Counted from the first letter of the stretch, positions 11,612-22,580 are shown. The stretch is 64,000 nt of DNA from Ananas comosus (GCF_001540865.1 NC_033641.1:3639357-3703356), one strand, 5' to 3'. The notes: generated from the sequence alone by a model not told the origin. Numbers and translations: made by a program.

Positions 11612-11663
11612 CCCCTTTCTCTCTCCCTCTCTCTCCCTCTCTCTCTCTCTCTATATATATATA
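11612..11663. repeat. (CT)n/(TA)n microsatellite in the ERF 5' leader
   Basis: A run of CT repeats with occasional CCC, then TATATATA, just upstream of the ERF start codon. On the gene strand it reads as GA repeats, the kind of sequence bound by plant GAGA-binding (BPC) proteins. Such binding here is an inference. Confidence 0.7.
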
Positions 11664-11774
11664 TAAGATCGATGTTTGTATATATGGTCGATATATATTA
11701 TGTATCCTTCTTTGAATGATGGGGTACGGAGGGGAGAGGAGGAATGGAGACGGTCGTGGGGTAGTGGGCTGAGG

Positions 11775-11782
11775 TATTTATA
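11775..11782 (-). promoter_or_regulatory. TATA box of the ERF gene
   Basis: The minus strand reads CCCTATAAATACCTC here, with the core TATAAATA, a near-consensus plant TATA box. It is 176 bp upstream of the ATG, giving a likely 5' leader of about 145 bases. Confidence 0.72.
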
Positions 11783-12613
11783 GGGATGAATTAAGAGCCG
11801 GATGATCTGCGGAGGTGGTGGTGGTGGTGGTGTGTGTGTCTCTCTCTCTCTCTCTCTCTGGAACAGTGGAAGTGACTGGCTGTGGAGGGCCTAATTTATT
11901 TATTAGACTTAATTGACACACTATTGCAACTCTAACCAAACATTTATGTTTGAAAGTATTTTTAAAAAGAAAAGAAAAAAAAATAAATAAATAAATAAAT
12001 AAATAAACTTTCCCTAGTCCATACAGTAAATCTTTAAAAAAGTGCAAGCATTGCATCCACTCTTTTAAAAAATATAAATATTATTTTAAAATTACACCCA
12101 CTTAATTTTTAGATATGCAAATAGTATTATCAACATATATATATTAACAGAATTTCAGAAATTATTATCGACGTCCCACATACTCATATATTTTTATTTT
12201 AATGGATATTTGGCCTAATTTTTGAGAAATAATTTTAGGCCCAACAGTGATTTTTGGTTTAATAGACGTTTAACGATCTCGTTTCTGAAATTTGATTCTA
12301 ATTTTTAGAGTCACTTTTCTCATTTTCGAGATTCAAAATCAAAAACAACTAAAATAAAAATCTAAAATTTAAAATTTAAATTTAATTTTAATTTTAATTT
12401 TTGGTTATTTTAAAAAAATCAGTTAAAACTTATTATTTGCAAATAGCAAAATTTTTTTGCCTAACAGCTTTAAAAACTTATTTCATAAAAATTATTTTTC
12501 ATCTAAACTGAGCCAAACGTTTTACAACATTAACTAAAATCAATTTTTCAAATTAAAATTAATTTTGCATAAATTACTTTTCCATAATCTAGACCGGGCC
12601 TTATTTGCACATT
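11783..12613. other. Upstream region of the ERF gene, no other gene seen
   Basis: Holds a GGT/GT/CT compound microsatellite (about 11812-11862), an A/TAAA-rich stretch (11960-12008) and AT-rich DNA. Nothing here looks coding. It presumably includes ERF promoter sequence. Confidence 0.5.
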
Positions 12614-12842
12614 AGTTGGAATTGAGCTAGAATACTTTTAAAAGTATCACCCCATTGGTGCTTTTAGGTTTCTAGCCCTTAGATCTACTCCTTAATTACT
12701 AATAACCATTGGATCAAACACCATTTCACCTACCACCACCTACCACCATCATCACAACCTTACATTCCTCCATCCAATGGTTAAAAACTCAAAAGCACCA
12801 CCTTATTTGTGCTTTTGAGAATATTCTAGCTCAACTCCATTA
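12614..12842. mobile_element. MITE P5a (about 225 bp)
   Basis: Inverted ends TTGGAATTGAGCTAGAAT and ATTCTAGCTCAACTCCA. Possible TTAG duplication on both sides. The interior has the mirrored GTGCTTTT/AAAAGCAC blocks. The GAGCTAGAATA end is shared with the other P5 copies at 14115, 21425 and 22358 and with P6. Confidence 0.7.
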
Positions 12843-13286
12843 GTTGTCTAATAATAACTTACTCGCTATAAGGAATTTCTTATACGATTGAAATTAAAAA
12901 AAATTAATTTTTAGCTTCTTGAACAGTTTTGGCACCTGTGATTTAATTAGGATTGTATTTACAACTTACGAAGCTAGTTAAATAAATTAATTAAAAAATA
13001 AGTTGTGCTGAACAAATTATTGATGCATCCAAACATAGACTTTATCAATATTTTAAAATGCAATCTAGCCTAATTATACATTGTACAATTTCTAAAATAT
13101 TTATACATGAGATATTATAAATTTGGAAAGCCCTAAATTAACTTCACTTACTAAAAAATATACAGCTTGGAAATTTATTACCTAGGGCATCCGATGTACC
13201 TTAAAAAAAAAAGAAAAAGTTAAAACACAAAGTCATGTGAATAGATTGACTCATGAGAAGTAAATGCCAATCATATAAATGTCTTA
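12843..13286. other. AT-rich spacer, nothing recognised
   Basis: No gene, no clear inverted repeat and no tandem repeat seen. Confidence 0.5.
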
Positions 13287-13295
13287 ATTTATATA

Positions 13296-14060
13296 GGGTA
13301 ATTTGCATACACGTCCCTGTAAACATATTGAATTGCAGATATATCCCTGCAAAACGAAAACTCTATAAGTTGTCCCTGCAAAAGTCACAAGTTATGCAGA
13401 TATGTCCCTACTGTTAGAGTCTGTTAGAAAAATTTCGTTAACCATGATTAAAATACTTAACCATGATTAATTATAATGTGAATTTACGGTTCTACCCTTC
13501 TTCCTCTTCCTCCTCTCCTCTTTCCTCTTCTTCGTCACCGGCGAGGGAGATGCAGCGGCAGCGGCGGCAGCGGCGGCGGACCCTCTCCCTCTTCCTCTCC
13601 CTCCTCCTCTTCCCCATTCTTCTTTCTCTCCATCTTCCTCTTCCCTCTTCTTCGTCGCCGGTGAGGGACTAGATGCGACGGTGGCGGCGAACCCTCTCCC
13701 TTTCCCTCTTCCTCTTCTTCTTCTTCTTCCCACTTCTTCTTCCTCTCTTTCTTTTTCTTCCCTCTTCTTCATTGCCGGCGAGTCCAACCCGCGCCGTTGC
13801 CGCCGTCCGCTCTGGCAGCCCGAAGAGGAAGAGAAAGAGAAGAGGGAAGAGAAATATTTTTGGAGGGACATATTTGTGAGGGTAAAAATGTCATTTTACA
13901 AATTCGCTGTTAAAAAGTTAACAGTTCACTAACGGATGTTAACCAAAGGGACATATCTGCATAACTTAGGATTTTTGCAGGGATAACTTATGGAATTTTC
14001 GTTTTGCAGGGATATATCTGCAATTCACTATGTTTGCAGGGACGTATATGCAAATAACCC
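13296..14060. mobile_element. Mutator-like element (MULE) with long TIRs and a CT-rich cargo
   Basis: Long terminal inverted repeats of about 160 bp: left starts GGGTAATTTGCATACACG, right (inverted) starts GGGTTATTTGCATATACG. Flanked by an exact 9-bp duplication ATTTATATA (13287-13295 and 14061-14069), the Mutator hallmark. The middle (13485-13860) is CT-rich and GC-rich with a unit of about 120 bp repeated about three times (a CTTCTTCGTC...CCGGCGAGG phrase). No transposase. The cargo may be captured host DNA (Pack-MULE type), but no parent gene is recognised. Confidence 0.85.
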
Positions 14061-14114
14061 ATTTATATATGGGCCTGGTTTTTGGAACATATATATAAAA
14101 TATATTTATATATT

Positions 14115-14367
14115 GAGTTGGGCTAGACTACTATTGATAGTAAAAAATCTTTTTTGCTATCAAATTTTTTAGCCTTTGAATCAATTTTTTTCATCATTTC
14201 TAACCATTGGAATAAATATTATAATCCAGTAGAGACCACTCAACCTTAAGGGGATCACTAAATTCTAAAGAACTAATATCATCCTAATCCTACAATTTTT
14301 TATTAAAGGGTTAAAAACTTGATAACAAAAAAAATCTTTTGCTATCAATAGTATTCGAGCCTAACTC
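14115..14367. mobile_element. MITE P5b (about 250 bp)
   Basis: Inverted ends GAGTTGGGCTAGACTACTAT and ATAGTATTCGAGCCTAACTC, then GATAG...CTATC. The interior contains AGTAGAGACCACTCAACC, also present in copies P5c (21530) and P5d (22470, more diverged). Non-coding. Confidence 0.78.
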
Positions 14368-14915
14368 TTTATATATTAACTTACATATGTCATAGCTCTG
14401 CAGTAGATCGGATTTTAGAAATGCAGTATGTACATATGAGATGCATAAATACACCTGGTGCAGGCAATAAGAATACAGAGGGCTGAATTAGTGCCCCTGC
14501 GGCTATTACCGGCCGCCTACAATCATGCTTCTTAATATTTTTATTACTGTAGTTAAACCAACAGCTTATCTGTATAAAACATACATATACTTCTTCATAC
14601 TTATAAATCGTTTTCGACAATAGAGTTTTTCAATAAACAGTTGATATCGTAAACATAATTTATAGTATTTAAGTATTTTAGAAATCAAATTTTATAATTT
14701 TTTGACATCATATATTTTACGATCTTAAAATTTGATATTTTTAACGGCCGGTATGGAGCGTTTATGAGTTGACATTGTAGAACAATTAAAATTGATTGAA
14801 TTTTAATAGAAAATTGTATTCACTATATAAATCAAGATCAATAGCTTCGATCTTGAATTTAAAAATTCTATCTGCTATTTTTAGGAGATCGCTAAATTTT
14901 GATTGTTTCATTTTG

Positions 14916-15454
14916 TGTTGAGAAATTAGATTGCAAATTTTAATAATGCATGTGTATTTGATAAATTACTTGGTGAAATTTATGTGTTAAACAAATGGAT
15001 TCTTTTGTAGGGACATGTCTGTTCAAACGAATGGACTCCTTCGTAGGGACATGTCTATTCAAAGAGACATGACTTTTCGATTCGGATGAATGGACTCCTT
15101 TGTAGGGACATGTCTATTCAAAGAGATATGACTTTTCGATTCGGATGTACCTTTTGAAAACATATAAATAGAGGCTCTTGTGCCAAAATTCATATTATCA
15201 AATAGTTTTCAGATTTCAGAGTTAAGAGCGTGAGAGATTCCGAGTTTTGCTTCTTGAGTATCTCTAGCCTCGTTCTATCCCGAGAGTACTTTGTCATAAC
15301 CCGAAGCAAACTTTGTGTGGGGGCAAATCTACTCTTTGGAAAGCGCTGAACCCCGTGGCTCGAGGCTTTCCCCGTGTACGAATATTTGCTCGTGTTTATT
15401 ACTTGAAGTGCTCGTGGCGTCTCTTGCGGTTGTCATTCCATACCATCCCTAACA
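14916..15454 (+). mobile_element. Solo LTR, copia-type, 539 bp
   Basis: Starts TGTTGAGAAATTAG and ends CATCCCTAACA, flanked by an exact 5-bp duplication TTTTG (14911-14915 and 15455-15459). It carries its own promoter: TATA box ATATAAATA at 15162-15170. The size, TGTTG...AACA ends and direct 59-bp repeat are typical of plant copia LTRs. No internal region remains, so LTR-LTR recombination has removed the element. Confidence 0.88.
15029..15146 (+). repeat. Two 59-bp direct repeats in the copia LTR
   Basis: Units 15029-15087 and 15088-15146 start GAATGGACTCCTT and differ at about two positions; a partial third lies at 14993-15028. They sit just upstream of the TATA box, the usual place for LTR enhancers. 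Confidence 0.88.
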
Positions 15455-15601
15455 TTTTGTACTCACATGGTGAACTTTATTATATATTCAAAAAATTATG
15501 AAATTCTACTTCTAAATACTTTAAGTATTTTAGGTCATATTTAACAATATGGATCGTAGATTCGAGAGTTTCATCGTCAAAAACTACTTATGATTATGAA
15601 G

Positions 15602-16321
15602 GTCTCTATTCTCGAAAAAGATTAATTAAATATAAAATAATTTAATATTAAAATTTTCTAATGACGAAAAAATATTTGAATTAACAGTGAAATGAAAAGA
15701 GATTGATTAACAATCGATGCTAAGTGCTAAAAAATTTTATTCAAATTACATTATAAATTATATTTCAATTTAACAGCAAATAAAATTAAATTTTAGATTT
15801 AAGCAATACATAAAAAAAAAAAAAAAAAGAAAAACTAATAGCACTAAATATGTGATCCCAAAATCCCAACGCACACCAGCTAAAAAAACCTCTCTAACCT
15901 GATTTTGTTTATTGCGCGCTTTTAATTTCAATTACTCAAATTTAAATTTGAAAATTTTGTTACGGAAAAGTTAATGGATGTTACATATGAAAAGGGAAAA
16001 TTTAGGATATACCCAAATTAACTTCTTAAGTTAAATATAAACAGTTATAATTTTAAATTACTATATACTCACTTATGGTATAATGATGGCATATCTAATT
16101 GCTTTCCTTAAATTTATAGTATTAAATTTGTAAATCTCACTTCCGCTTCCTCATATTTTTCGCATTCAAAAACAATTTTGTTCTATCGAGGTTTTCCTTG
16201 TAGAGAGGCGGAAATAGCCTGTCGAGTGTATGAGTGGCGAGTAATTTTTTACCTGTAAATGTTATTATTTCTTCTTTCCAATACACTATAATATGTACAT
16301 ATGTATACTCTTGTACGTCCA
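15602..16321. other. AT-rich spacer
   Basis: No gene recognised. It includes an A-run near 15812-15829. No boundary of a known element was found. Confidence 0.45.
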
Positions 16322-16330
16322 TATTTTATA

Positions 16331-17620
16331 GCCAATTTGCATAAAAAATTTATTAGTTTTGAGTTTTTGCAAAAATAGATTGTCTTTTTGGATTTTACAG
16401 ATTCGGACCGAATTTTTAGAAAACTGATCAAAATATCTTTATTCTCTTTTATCTCTCCTTTTTTTTACTTTCTCTCCGAAGAGAGCGGTGGAAGCAGAAG
16501 TGGAGGCGGCCTGCCTAGCCTACCTCTGTCCCGCGTGACCTTGCTCTCGCCCTCGCCCTCGCCCTCGCCCATGCACTTTCCCTCCGCCTTACTCGCCTCC
16601 GATCCTGTCGAGACCACGCCTCGACCCTTTCTTTTTTTCCTCTCCGACCCTCCACCGCCTTCCCAATTCTTTACAATAGGAAAGAGGGCAGCGTCACATT
16701 CTCTTCCTCTCATTTTTTTCTCTCACTCTTTTTTTTGTTCCTCTTCAATCCCCATCTACTGCCTCTGCGACTCTCCACGACGGTAACAAGGACAGCGCCG
16801 CATTCTCTTCCTTCGCCTTCATCGACGCAGGCACCAATGCTGAAAGAAGGACTTAGAGTGAGTGCGGGTGAGAGCAGAGCTGAAAAAAAATATACAAAAA
16901 AAAAAAATAAACAAAGAATAAAATATAAAGAAAAATAATTATTTCTAAAAAAAAAAAATCAAGAACGAGAGAGAAAAGAAGAAGATGACAAATCTGCAGT
17001 GTTCCAAGAGAATGTTGCACTGTTTCAGAAGAATGTTGCACTGTTTTAGAAGAAATTTATATTATTTGAGAGAAAACATATACTTTTTTGAATGAAATTA
17101 CACTTTTTAAACAAAAATTATATTTTTTGAACAAAAATTGCACTATTTGAACAAAAATTACATTATTTTTCTTCCTCCTCCTTTTTCTGGCCAAATAGTA
17201 TACTTTTTAGCTAAATAGTGCAATTTTCGTTCAAAAAGTACAACTTTTATTCAAAAAGTGTAATTTTCATCTTTTTTCTCTCAAAGAGGTTAAATTTTAA
17301 AAAAAAAAAGTGCAACGCTTTTCTGAAACAGTGTAACATTTTCCTGAAATAGTTGAAATTTATCATCTTCTTTTCTTTTTTGTTCTTCATTTTTCTTATA
17401 AAATAACTATTTTTTATATTTTATTTTTTTTTCCTTTTATTTTTTTATTTTATGCATATTTTTTCCTCAGCTCCGTTCTCACTGGCACTTCTCCGAGTCC
17501 TTTTTCTTCGGCTAAATAGTTTTCAGTTTTTTGAAAATCCGACGCGAATCTATAAAATCTAAAAAAATTCCTACTTTTGCAAAAGTTGAAAACTAATGAA
17601 TTTTTTATGCAAATTGGCCA
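16331..17620. mobile_element. Second Mutator-like foldback element with cargo
   Basis: Terminal inverted repeats of about 100 bp: left GCCAATTTGCATAAAAAATT (16331), right inverse GGCCAATTTGCATAAAAAAT (17620). Imperfect 9-bp flanks TATTTTATA and TATTTTTTT. Inside are a GC-rich block (16480-16830) and an AT-rich block (16985-17370) that is itself an inverted repeat with many copies of a GAACAAAAATT phrase. No transposase. A peptide of 132 codons at 16388-16786 is low-complexity and not trusted. Confidence 0.72.
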
Positions 17621-17869
17621 TATTTTTTTTATTTGAAGATTCATATATCGAAAAAAAATAAAATAAACAGAAGTTGAAGATAATAATTGAGGTGGGAAGA
17701 AAATTAGAGATTTAAAAATAAAACAAAAATATGACCTATAGGCTTATCATATTTTTTTCTCTATTTTCATCAGCTTTTTCATATCAGCCAATTAGTGCAA
17801 TATAAAATTTTTTTAATTTATACAAAATTAAGATATGCGAGTTCGTTGGATTTTGATTGCTTTCATTAA

Positions 17870-19519
17870 GAGTATGTTTAGTTGCCCAAAAGTGGCTGAA
17901 GTGAAAAAATTATTTTTGCAAAAGCAGCTTTTCAATTCGATTGTTTAGTTGATTGTAAAGTGAAACCAAGAAATTATAATTTTATAATTTTGATTCTTTA
18001 ATTATATATAAGAAGTGAAAATATAAACAAACGACATTTATTTGCAATTTAAATTAAAAATATAAATTTATATAATATTTAGAATTCAAAATTATGTTTT
18101 AAATTATTTAAACTTAAATCCAATTAAAATTTAGGACATAGATTAAATTTATATAAGTGAACTTAATGTTTAAGTTATAACCTATAACTAAAATTAAATT
18201 CTAAAATAAAAGTTCAACCTAAAAATTAGCATATTTATTCAGATTTGAATTCATAACTTGAATTTAAAATTTGAATCATATTTTAATTTGCTCTTCGATC
18301 TTAAATTCTAAATTCAAATATGAATTCATAATTTGAATTAACATATAAATTAAAATTAAATTTGAGTTTAAATCACAATTAAAATGAATATTTGAATTTA
18401 TAATTTGAGTTTAAAGTCCAAATTGAAACTCATTATTGGAATTAAATGTAAATAGCAAACTTAAATTTGAACTTGAATTTGAATTTCAACACAAAAAATT
18501 TAAATTTTAAATTCAAGTTTCAATCAATAAATTTATAGTTGGAACAATTTGAATTCAAAGTTCAAATTGAAGTTCTTAACCAAAAATAACTTTGATTTAA
18601 ATTTAAATTTAAATTTAAATAAAATAAAATTTAAAAAGTTAAATTTAAATATAAATTCACAAATTTGAATTTAAAAACTTTATGTTGAATTTGAATTTAC
18701 AAATAAAATTCAGCATGTGAAATTAAATTCATGATTTAAATTCGAATTGAAAGTGAAATTTAACTTAAAAATAAATTCAAAGATAAAAGTTAGACCAAAT
18801 ATAATTTCTTATCTAAACTTTCGGTGACATCAAAATTTTTTGAGCTAAAGTCAAAAAAAGAAAAAATTTAGTTANTGGCTCGTTAAAGTATCGAGCCGAA
18901 AAATTCAGCTCGTGTTCGGCTTATTAATAGACGAGCCGAACACGAGCTGGCCAACGAACAATAAGTTAAAAGGGATTAGATTGAATATATATATAAAAAA
19001 TAAATTTATAAAATCTTATCCATTAGACTTTGATCTAATAGTTGAAACTTTACATATAAATGAATCTTTTAATAATTAAGCTCACATTTATATTTTTATT
19101 TTGGTAAAAATTAAATAATAAAATAATATATTATATATATAATTATTTATTTATATATAAAAATGTAAATTAAATAAATTATATAAATATAAAATATATG
19201 TATTCAGCTGTTAGCGAGCCGAACATGAGTGAGTTGACCCCAGCTCCTGTTCGGCTCGTGTATTAAACGAGACAAAAAATTCAGCTCGTGTTCAGCTGGT
19301 TTACTAAACGGGCGATTCAATCTTGAGCTCATTTTGAGCCGAACACGAGCTGACTCGTGAACAGCGAGCTGGATTGCCATCCTTAGTTATAACTTACTTT
19401 ATTTGTCAATTCTGTAAAGTGACTTTCATATTTATTTTCACAAACCAATCAATCGATAAGACGTCACTTTCTAAGAATATCACTTTCAATACTTCACTTT
19501 TGGCTAACCAAACATATCC
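17870..19519. mobile_element. PIF/Harbinger-like (Tourist) element, about 1.65 kb
   Basis: Ends GAGTATGTTTAGTTGCC (17870) and, inverted, GGATATGTTTGGTTAGCC (19519). Flanked by TAA at 17867-17869 and 19520-19522, the Harbinger-type 3-bp duplication. The interior is extremely AT-rich with AAATTTAAATT-type phrases and no transposase ORF. A hAT-type element is inserted at 18876-19382. Confidence 0.72.
18876..19382. mobile_element. hAT-type non-autonomous element inside the Harbinger-like element
   Basis: Rich in GAGCCGAACACGAGCT in both orientations. The right end (inverted) starts GGATGGCAATCCAGCTCG, like plant hAT termini. Flanked by TTAGTTA at 18868-18874 and 19383-19389; the eighth base is N on the left and T on the right, consistent with an 8-bp hAT duplication. 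The left terminus is weaker. No ORF. Confidence 0.6.
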
Positions 19520-19639
19520 TAAGTGCAAGTGATTGATTTCATTAATTTTTGTAATGAGTCAAGTTGATACTTTAAACAATTTTTTGCATAATTTTTTTCC
19601 ATTTTTTGATTTTTTAACTTAACTTGTCAGGGTTATATA

Positions 19640-20128
19640 TATAGGGATAATTACCTATATACTCCTCAAAACTTCAAAAATATCTTATATACCCTACTTT
19701 TTTTTTTCTTTTTAATATACCCTCATGCCTTCCTCCGTTATTTCAAAATGCCGCAGTAGTTACCACACATTAAGTTAATTTAGGTTAAACGTGAGTTAAA
19801 TATCTACAGAGTTAAAAAAATCAAAATACCTCTTTTGTCCTTAACTTAAGGACAAATAAGAAATATTGGTGATTATAAAAGGGTATATTTGGAAAGACAA
19901 AAAAGTAAAATACTTTATGCGCCCCTAGTTTAAGGGCAAATAAGAAAAATCGGTGATGGTAGAAGGATATATTTGAAAAGACAAAATTATAATTTCATAG
20001 AGATAACAGATATTGTTAACAGTCCATTAAGCTTTAGGGGTATTTTTGAAATAAGTTGGAACGTAAAAATGATATTTTTAATATTAGCCTTCTAAGAAGG
20101 ATAAATTAGAAAGTCGGATATTTTTCCA

Positions 20129-20131
<3 letters not shown>
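19640..20131. repeat. AT-rich repeat with an internal duplication
   Basis: Two copies of a phrase, AAGGACAAATAAGAAATATT (about 19846) and AAGGGCAAATAAGAAAAATC (about 19932), 86 bp apart. The left edge GGGATAATTACCTATATAC resembles Mutator-type ends, but no matching right end was found. Confidence 0.35.
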
Positions 20132-20167
<36 letters not shown>

Positions 20168-20176
20168 TTATATAGA

Positions 20177-20210
<34 letters not shown>

Positions 20211-20815
20211 TGAGAGAGAGAGACGGACTGCTGTGCTCTTAGGAGGATGGAGGCCTCCGTGCTCCTGAGCCCGTTTTCGATGATGGAGTTTCCGAATCGA
20301 CGATCGCTCCTGTTAAACTTGATCTAGGCATATTTAAAGTTTTAAAAAATAATTTTTGGCGATTTTTCGATATCATTTACCTAGCAATCGAAATAATTCA
20401 AAATCAATAATTTTAAGCGCTGAAAATAAAAATCCTATAAAAAGTGTGATATAGAAATAAATTTTCGATCAAAATAATTGATCTTATTATAGTATAGTAT
20501 AAAGAATTTTGGTACAATTTCATCTGATTTGAATACTTCTACGACCGTTAAATTGAAGAACGTACAGATATCAACCATTAAAAATTTATGGATTTTGAAA
20601 TCCTTTCGATCCATATACAAATGATATCAAAAACTCGCAAAAATATATTTCTAGAAAACTTCAATGCGCTAGATCCAAGTCTAACGGATGCGATATCGAT
20701 TCCAAAGTCCATCCATTTGAAAACGGCTCAGGAGCAACGGAGACCCTTCCCGTCTCCTGAGAGCACGGAGGTCCTCCCGTGCTCCTGAGAACACAGCAGC
20801 CTTGTCTACTATATA
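20132..20815. mobile_element. Foldback MITE P1b (diverged), with (TA)n and (GA)n left end
   Basis: Preceded by (TA)n at 20132-20163 and (GA)n around 20184-20222. Left arm holds GGAGGATGGAGGCCTCCGTG and CCCGTTTTCGATGATGGAG; the right arm mirrors it (GTCTCCTGAGAGCACGGAGG, then CAGCAGCC). Subterminal block GTTAAACTTGATCTAGGCAT matches P1a. Non-coding. Confidence 0.7.
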
Positions 20816-20825
20816 TATGATATAC

Positions 20826-21365
20826 TAGTCTCCTATACTATCTATAGTACTGGGGCTTCGGTACTGTAGTCTCGTGTTCGATCTTAGGGGTTCAAATCAC
20901 ACGATATCACACCGTTAAGACTGAAATCCAGGGTATTTTAAAGTTTTTAGAATAAAATTTTCATATTTTTTCAACATAGTTACTTTATGGATCAAACACT
21001 TTCAAATTGTCCAATTTCAATGGCTATTATGCGAGTTTAGAGTTTTAACGGTGTAGAAGAATCAAATTTCTTCAAATTTTGATAGAAAATACTTTAACTA
21101 TCTACGATACAGGGTTAACATTTTCTTGATCTTTGAATTTAAAAATCCTTATGCTCAAATTTTAACGACTTATTCAATTCCACCGTCTATTTTGACATAA
21201 TTTATTTACTAAGTAACGATGTCGACAAAACTAAAAATTTTATTCCTAAGAACTTTCATATAACCTAGATCTATCATTTAATGTGTTGGCTCGTTAACTT
21301 TGAACACCCTAAGACGAAAACAAATATAGTATTGAAGCTGCCGGTACTCATAGTAGTTAGTACTA
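20826..21365. mobile_element. Foldback MITE P2b (diverged copy of P2a)
   Basis: Left TCCTATACTATCTATAGTAC, GATCTTAGGGGTTCAAATCA; the right inverse is weaker (CACCCTAAGACGAAAAC, then GCCGGTACT). The interior matches P2a (CATAGTTACTTTATGGATCA). It follows P1b directly, repeating the P1-P2 order of 8542-9779. Confidence 0.68.
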
Positions 21366-21419
21366 ATAATGCTTTATATTTAGTATATAATATACGTATA
21401 TATTATGATATATAGTGTG

Positions 21420-21665
21420 AAGCTGTGCCTAATAGTTGCGAAATTTCATTGCTTGCTCCAGTTTTTTTAGCCTTTGATCAACTCTTTTCATCAGTTTCCT
21501 AACTATTGATTAAATACTATAACTCCAGTGGAGACCACTCAACCCTAGGGACCCACTCAACTCTAACTAACTAATACTCATCTTAACCCCTACAATTTTT
21601 CATCAAGCTGTGAAAAACTTGATAACAAAAAAGGTTTTAACTATTAAATAGTATTCAGCTCATAA
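21420..21665. mobile_element. MITE P5c (diverged)
   Basis: Contains GTGGAGACCACTCAACCC and AAAAACTTGATAACAAAAAA, both shared with P5b. Ends are worn (right TAGTATTCAGCTCATA). Confidence 0.6.
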
Positions 21666-21770
21666 TATATATATATTATATATATATATATATATAATTA
21701 TATTTATATTATATTAACTAATATATATTATATTATATTATATAATAGGGGGTCATATATACTCTTATGG

Positions 21771-22298
21771 TATAGGACGTCTTCGACTCATAAGTTGTTT
21801 AGATGATGGAGCTTCCGAATTACATATCACTCCGTTAAATACTAATCTAGATATTTGAAACTTCTAGAAAGAAATTTCGTAATTTTTCCAAATCATAATA
21901 AAGTCCATCAAGCGGCATAAAATGAACGGTTTAAATCGAACTGACGTCCTAGCAAAATAAATATTGATCCCCTTCAATTTTAAGATCCGAGTTTATGATC
22001 TTTAATCTAGGTAGTGAATATAAAATTTTTATCAAAAATTCAACGATTCCGATTCTTTATACTGTTAAACCTAGCAAAATAAAAAAATCCCCCTTTATAA
22101 ACCAGGTCCGTTAAAAAATGCAATTTTGTGATCTTTTGATCGTAAGGTAAGTACTGTATTCGAAAAAAATTATAAATTTAATTTTTAGAAGTTTTAAATG
22201 CCTAGATAAGTTTAACGTAATGAATGCCCGCGATTCCTCGGGAAGCTCTATCATTTAAAACGACTTATGAGTATAAAGGTGATCATACTTATAAGAAT
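21771..22298. mobile_element. Foldback MITE P3
   Basis: Left arm ACTCTTATGGTATAGG and CGACTCATAAGTTGTTT; right arm AACGACTTATGAGTATAAAG and ATACTTATAAG pair with it. Subterminal ACTCCGTTAAATACTAATCT matches the common P-family block. Flanked by (TA)n on the left and (CT)n on the right. Confidence 0.66.
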
Positions 22299-22357
22299 AT
22301 AAGTAGTCGGATTCTATCTCTCTCTCTCTCTCTATAATTTATATATAATAGTATAAC

Positions 22358-22580
22358 TGGCGCTAGAATACTATTAATAATATTTGCCCCCTTGGTGCGT
22401 ATAAGTTTTTTAGTCTTTGAATTATAATTTTTGATTATTTTTAATAATGGATTAAATATTATAATCCAGTGGGAAGACCACTCAGCCCTAAAGAATTAAA
22501 TTATTCTATCTATATTTTTTTCACCACAATAATTAAAAACTTGAAAAAATGAGCCAAAACTATTAATAGAAGCCCAATAT
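22358..22580. mobile_element. MITE P5d (diverged)
   Basis: Ends GCGCTAGAATACTATTAATA and, on the right, AACTATTAATAGAAGCCC. The interior holds TATAATCCAGTGGGAAGACC, as in P5b. Confidence 0.6.

Larger units (their letters stand above)
14593..15601. mobile_element. Foldback MITE P4, split by a copia solo LTR
   Basis: Left end CTTCATACTTATAAATCG and right end matching in inverse (ACTTATGATTATGAAG). Subterminal blocks around AAGTATTTTAGAAATC pair across the two arms. The element is interrupted at 14916-15454 by a solo LTR. Non-coding; related to P3 at 21771. Confidence 0.6.

Noticed and set aside
10708..11719. Frames of 300 (minus) and 232 (plus) codons overlapping the ERF gene
   Set aside because: Shadows of the GC-rich ERF coding region; the AP2 domain is in the 438-codon frame only.
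13467..13871. 134-codon Lys/Glu/Arg-rich frame
   Set aside because: Translation of a CT-rich repeat in the MULE cargo; low complexity, no known domain.
16388..16786. 132-codon frame with Ser/Pro-rich composition
   Set aside because: Begins within the terminal repeat of a foldback element and has no recognisable domain; kept only as possible captured DNA.
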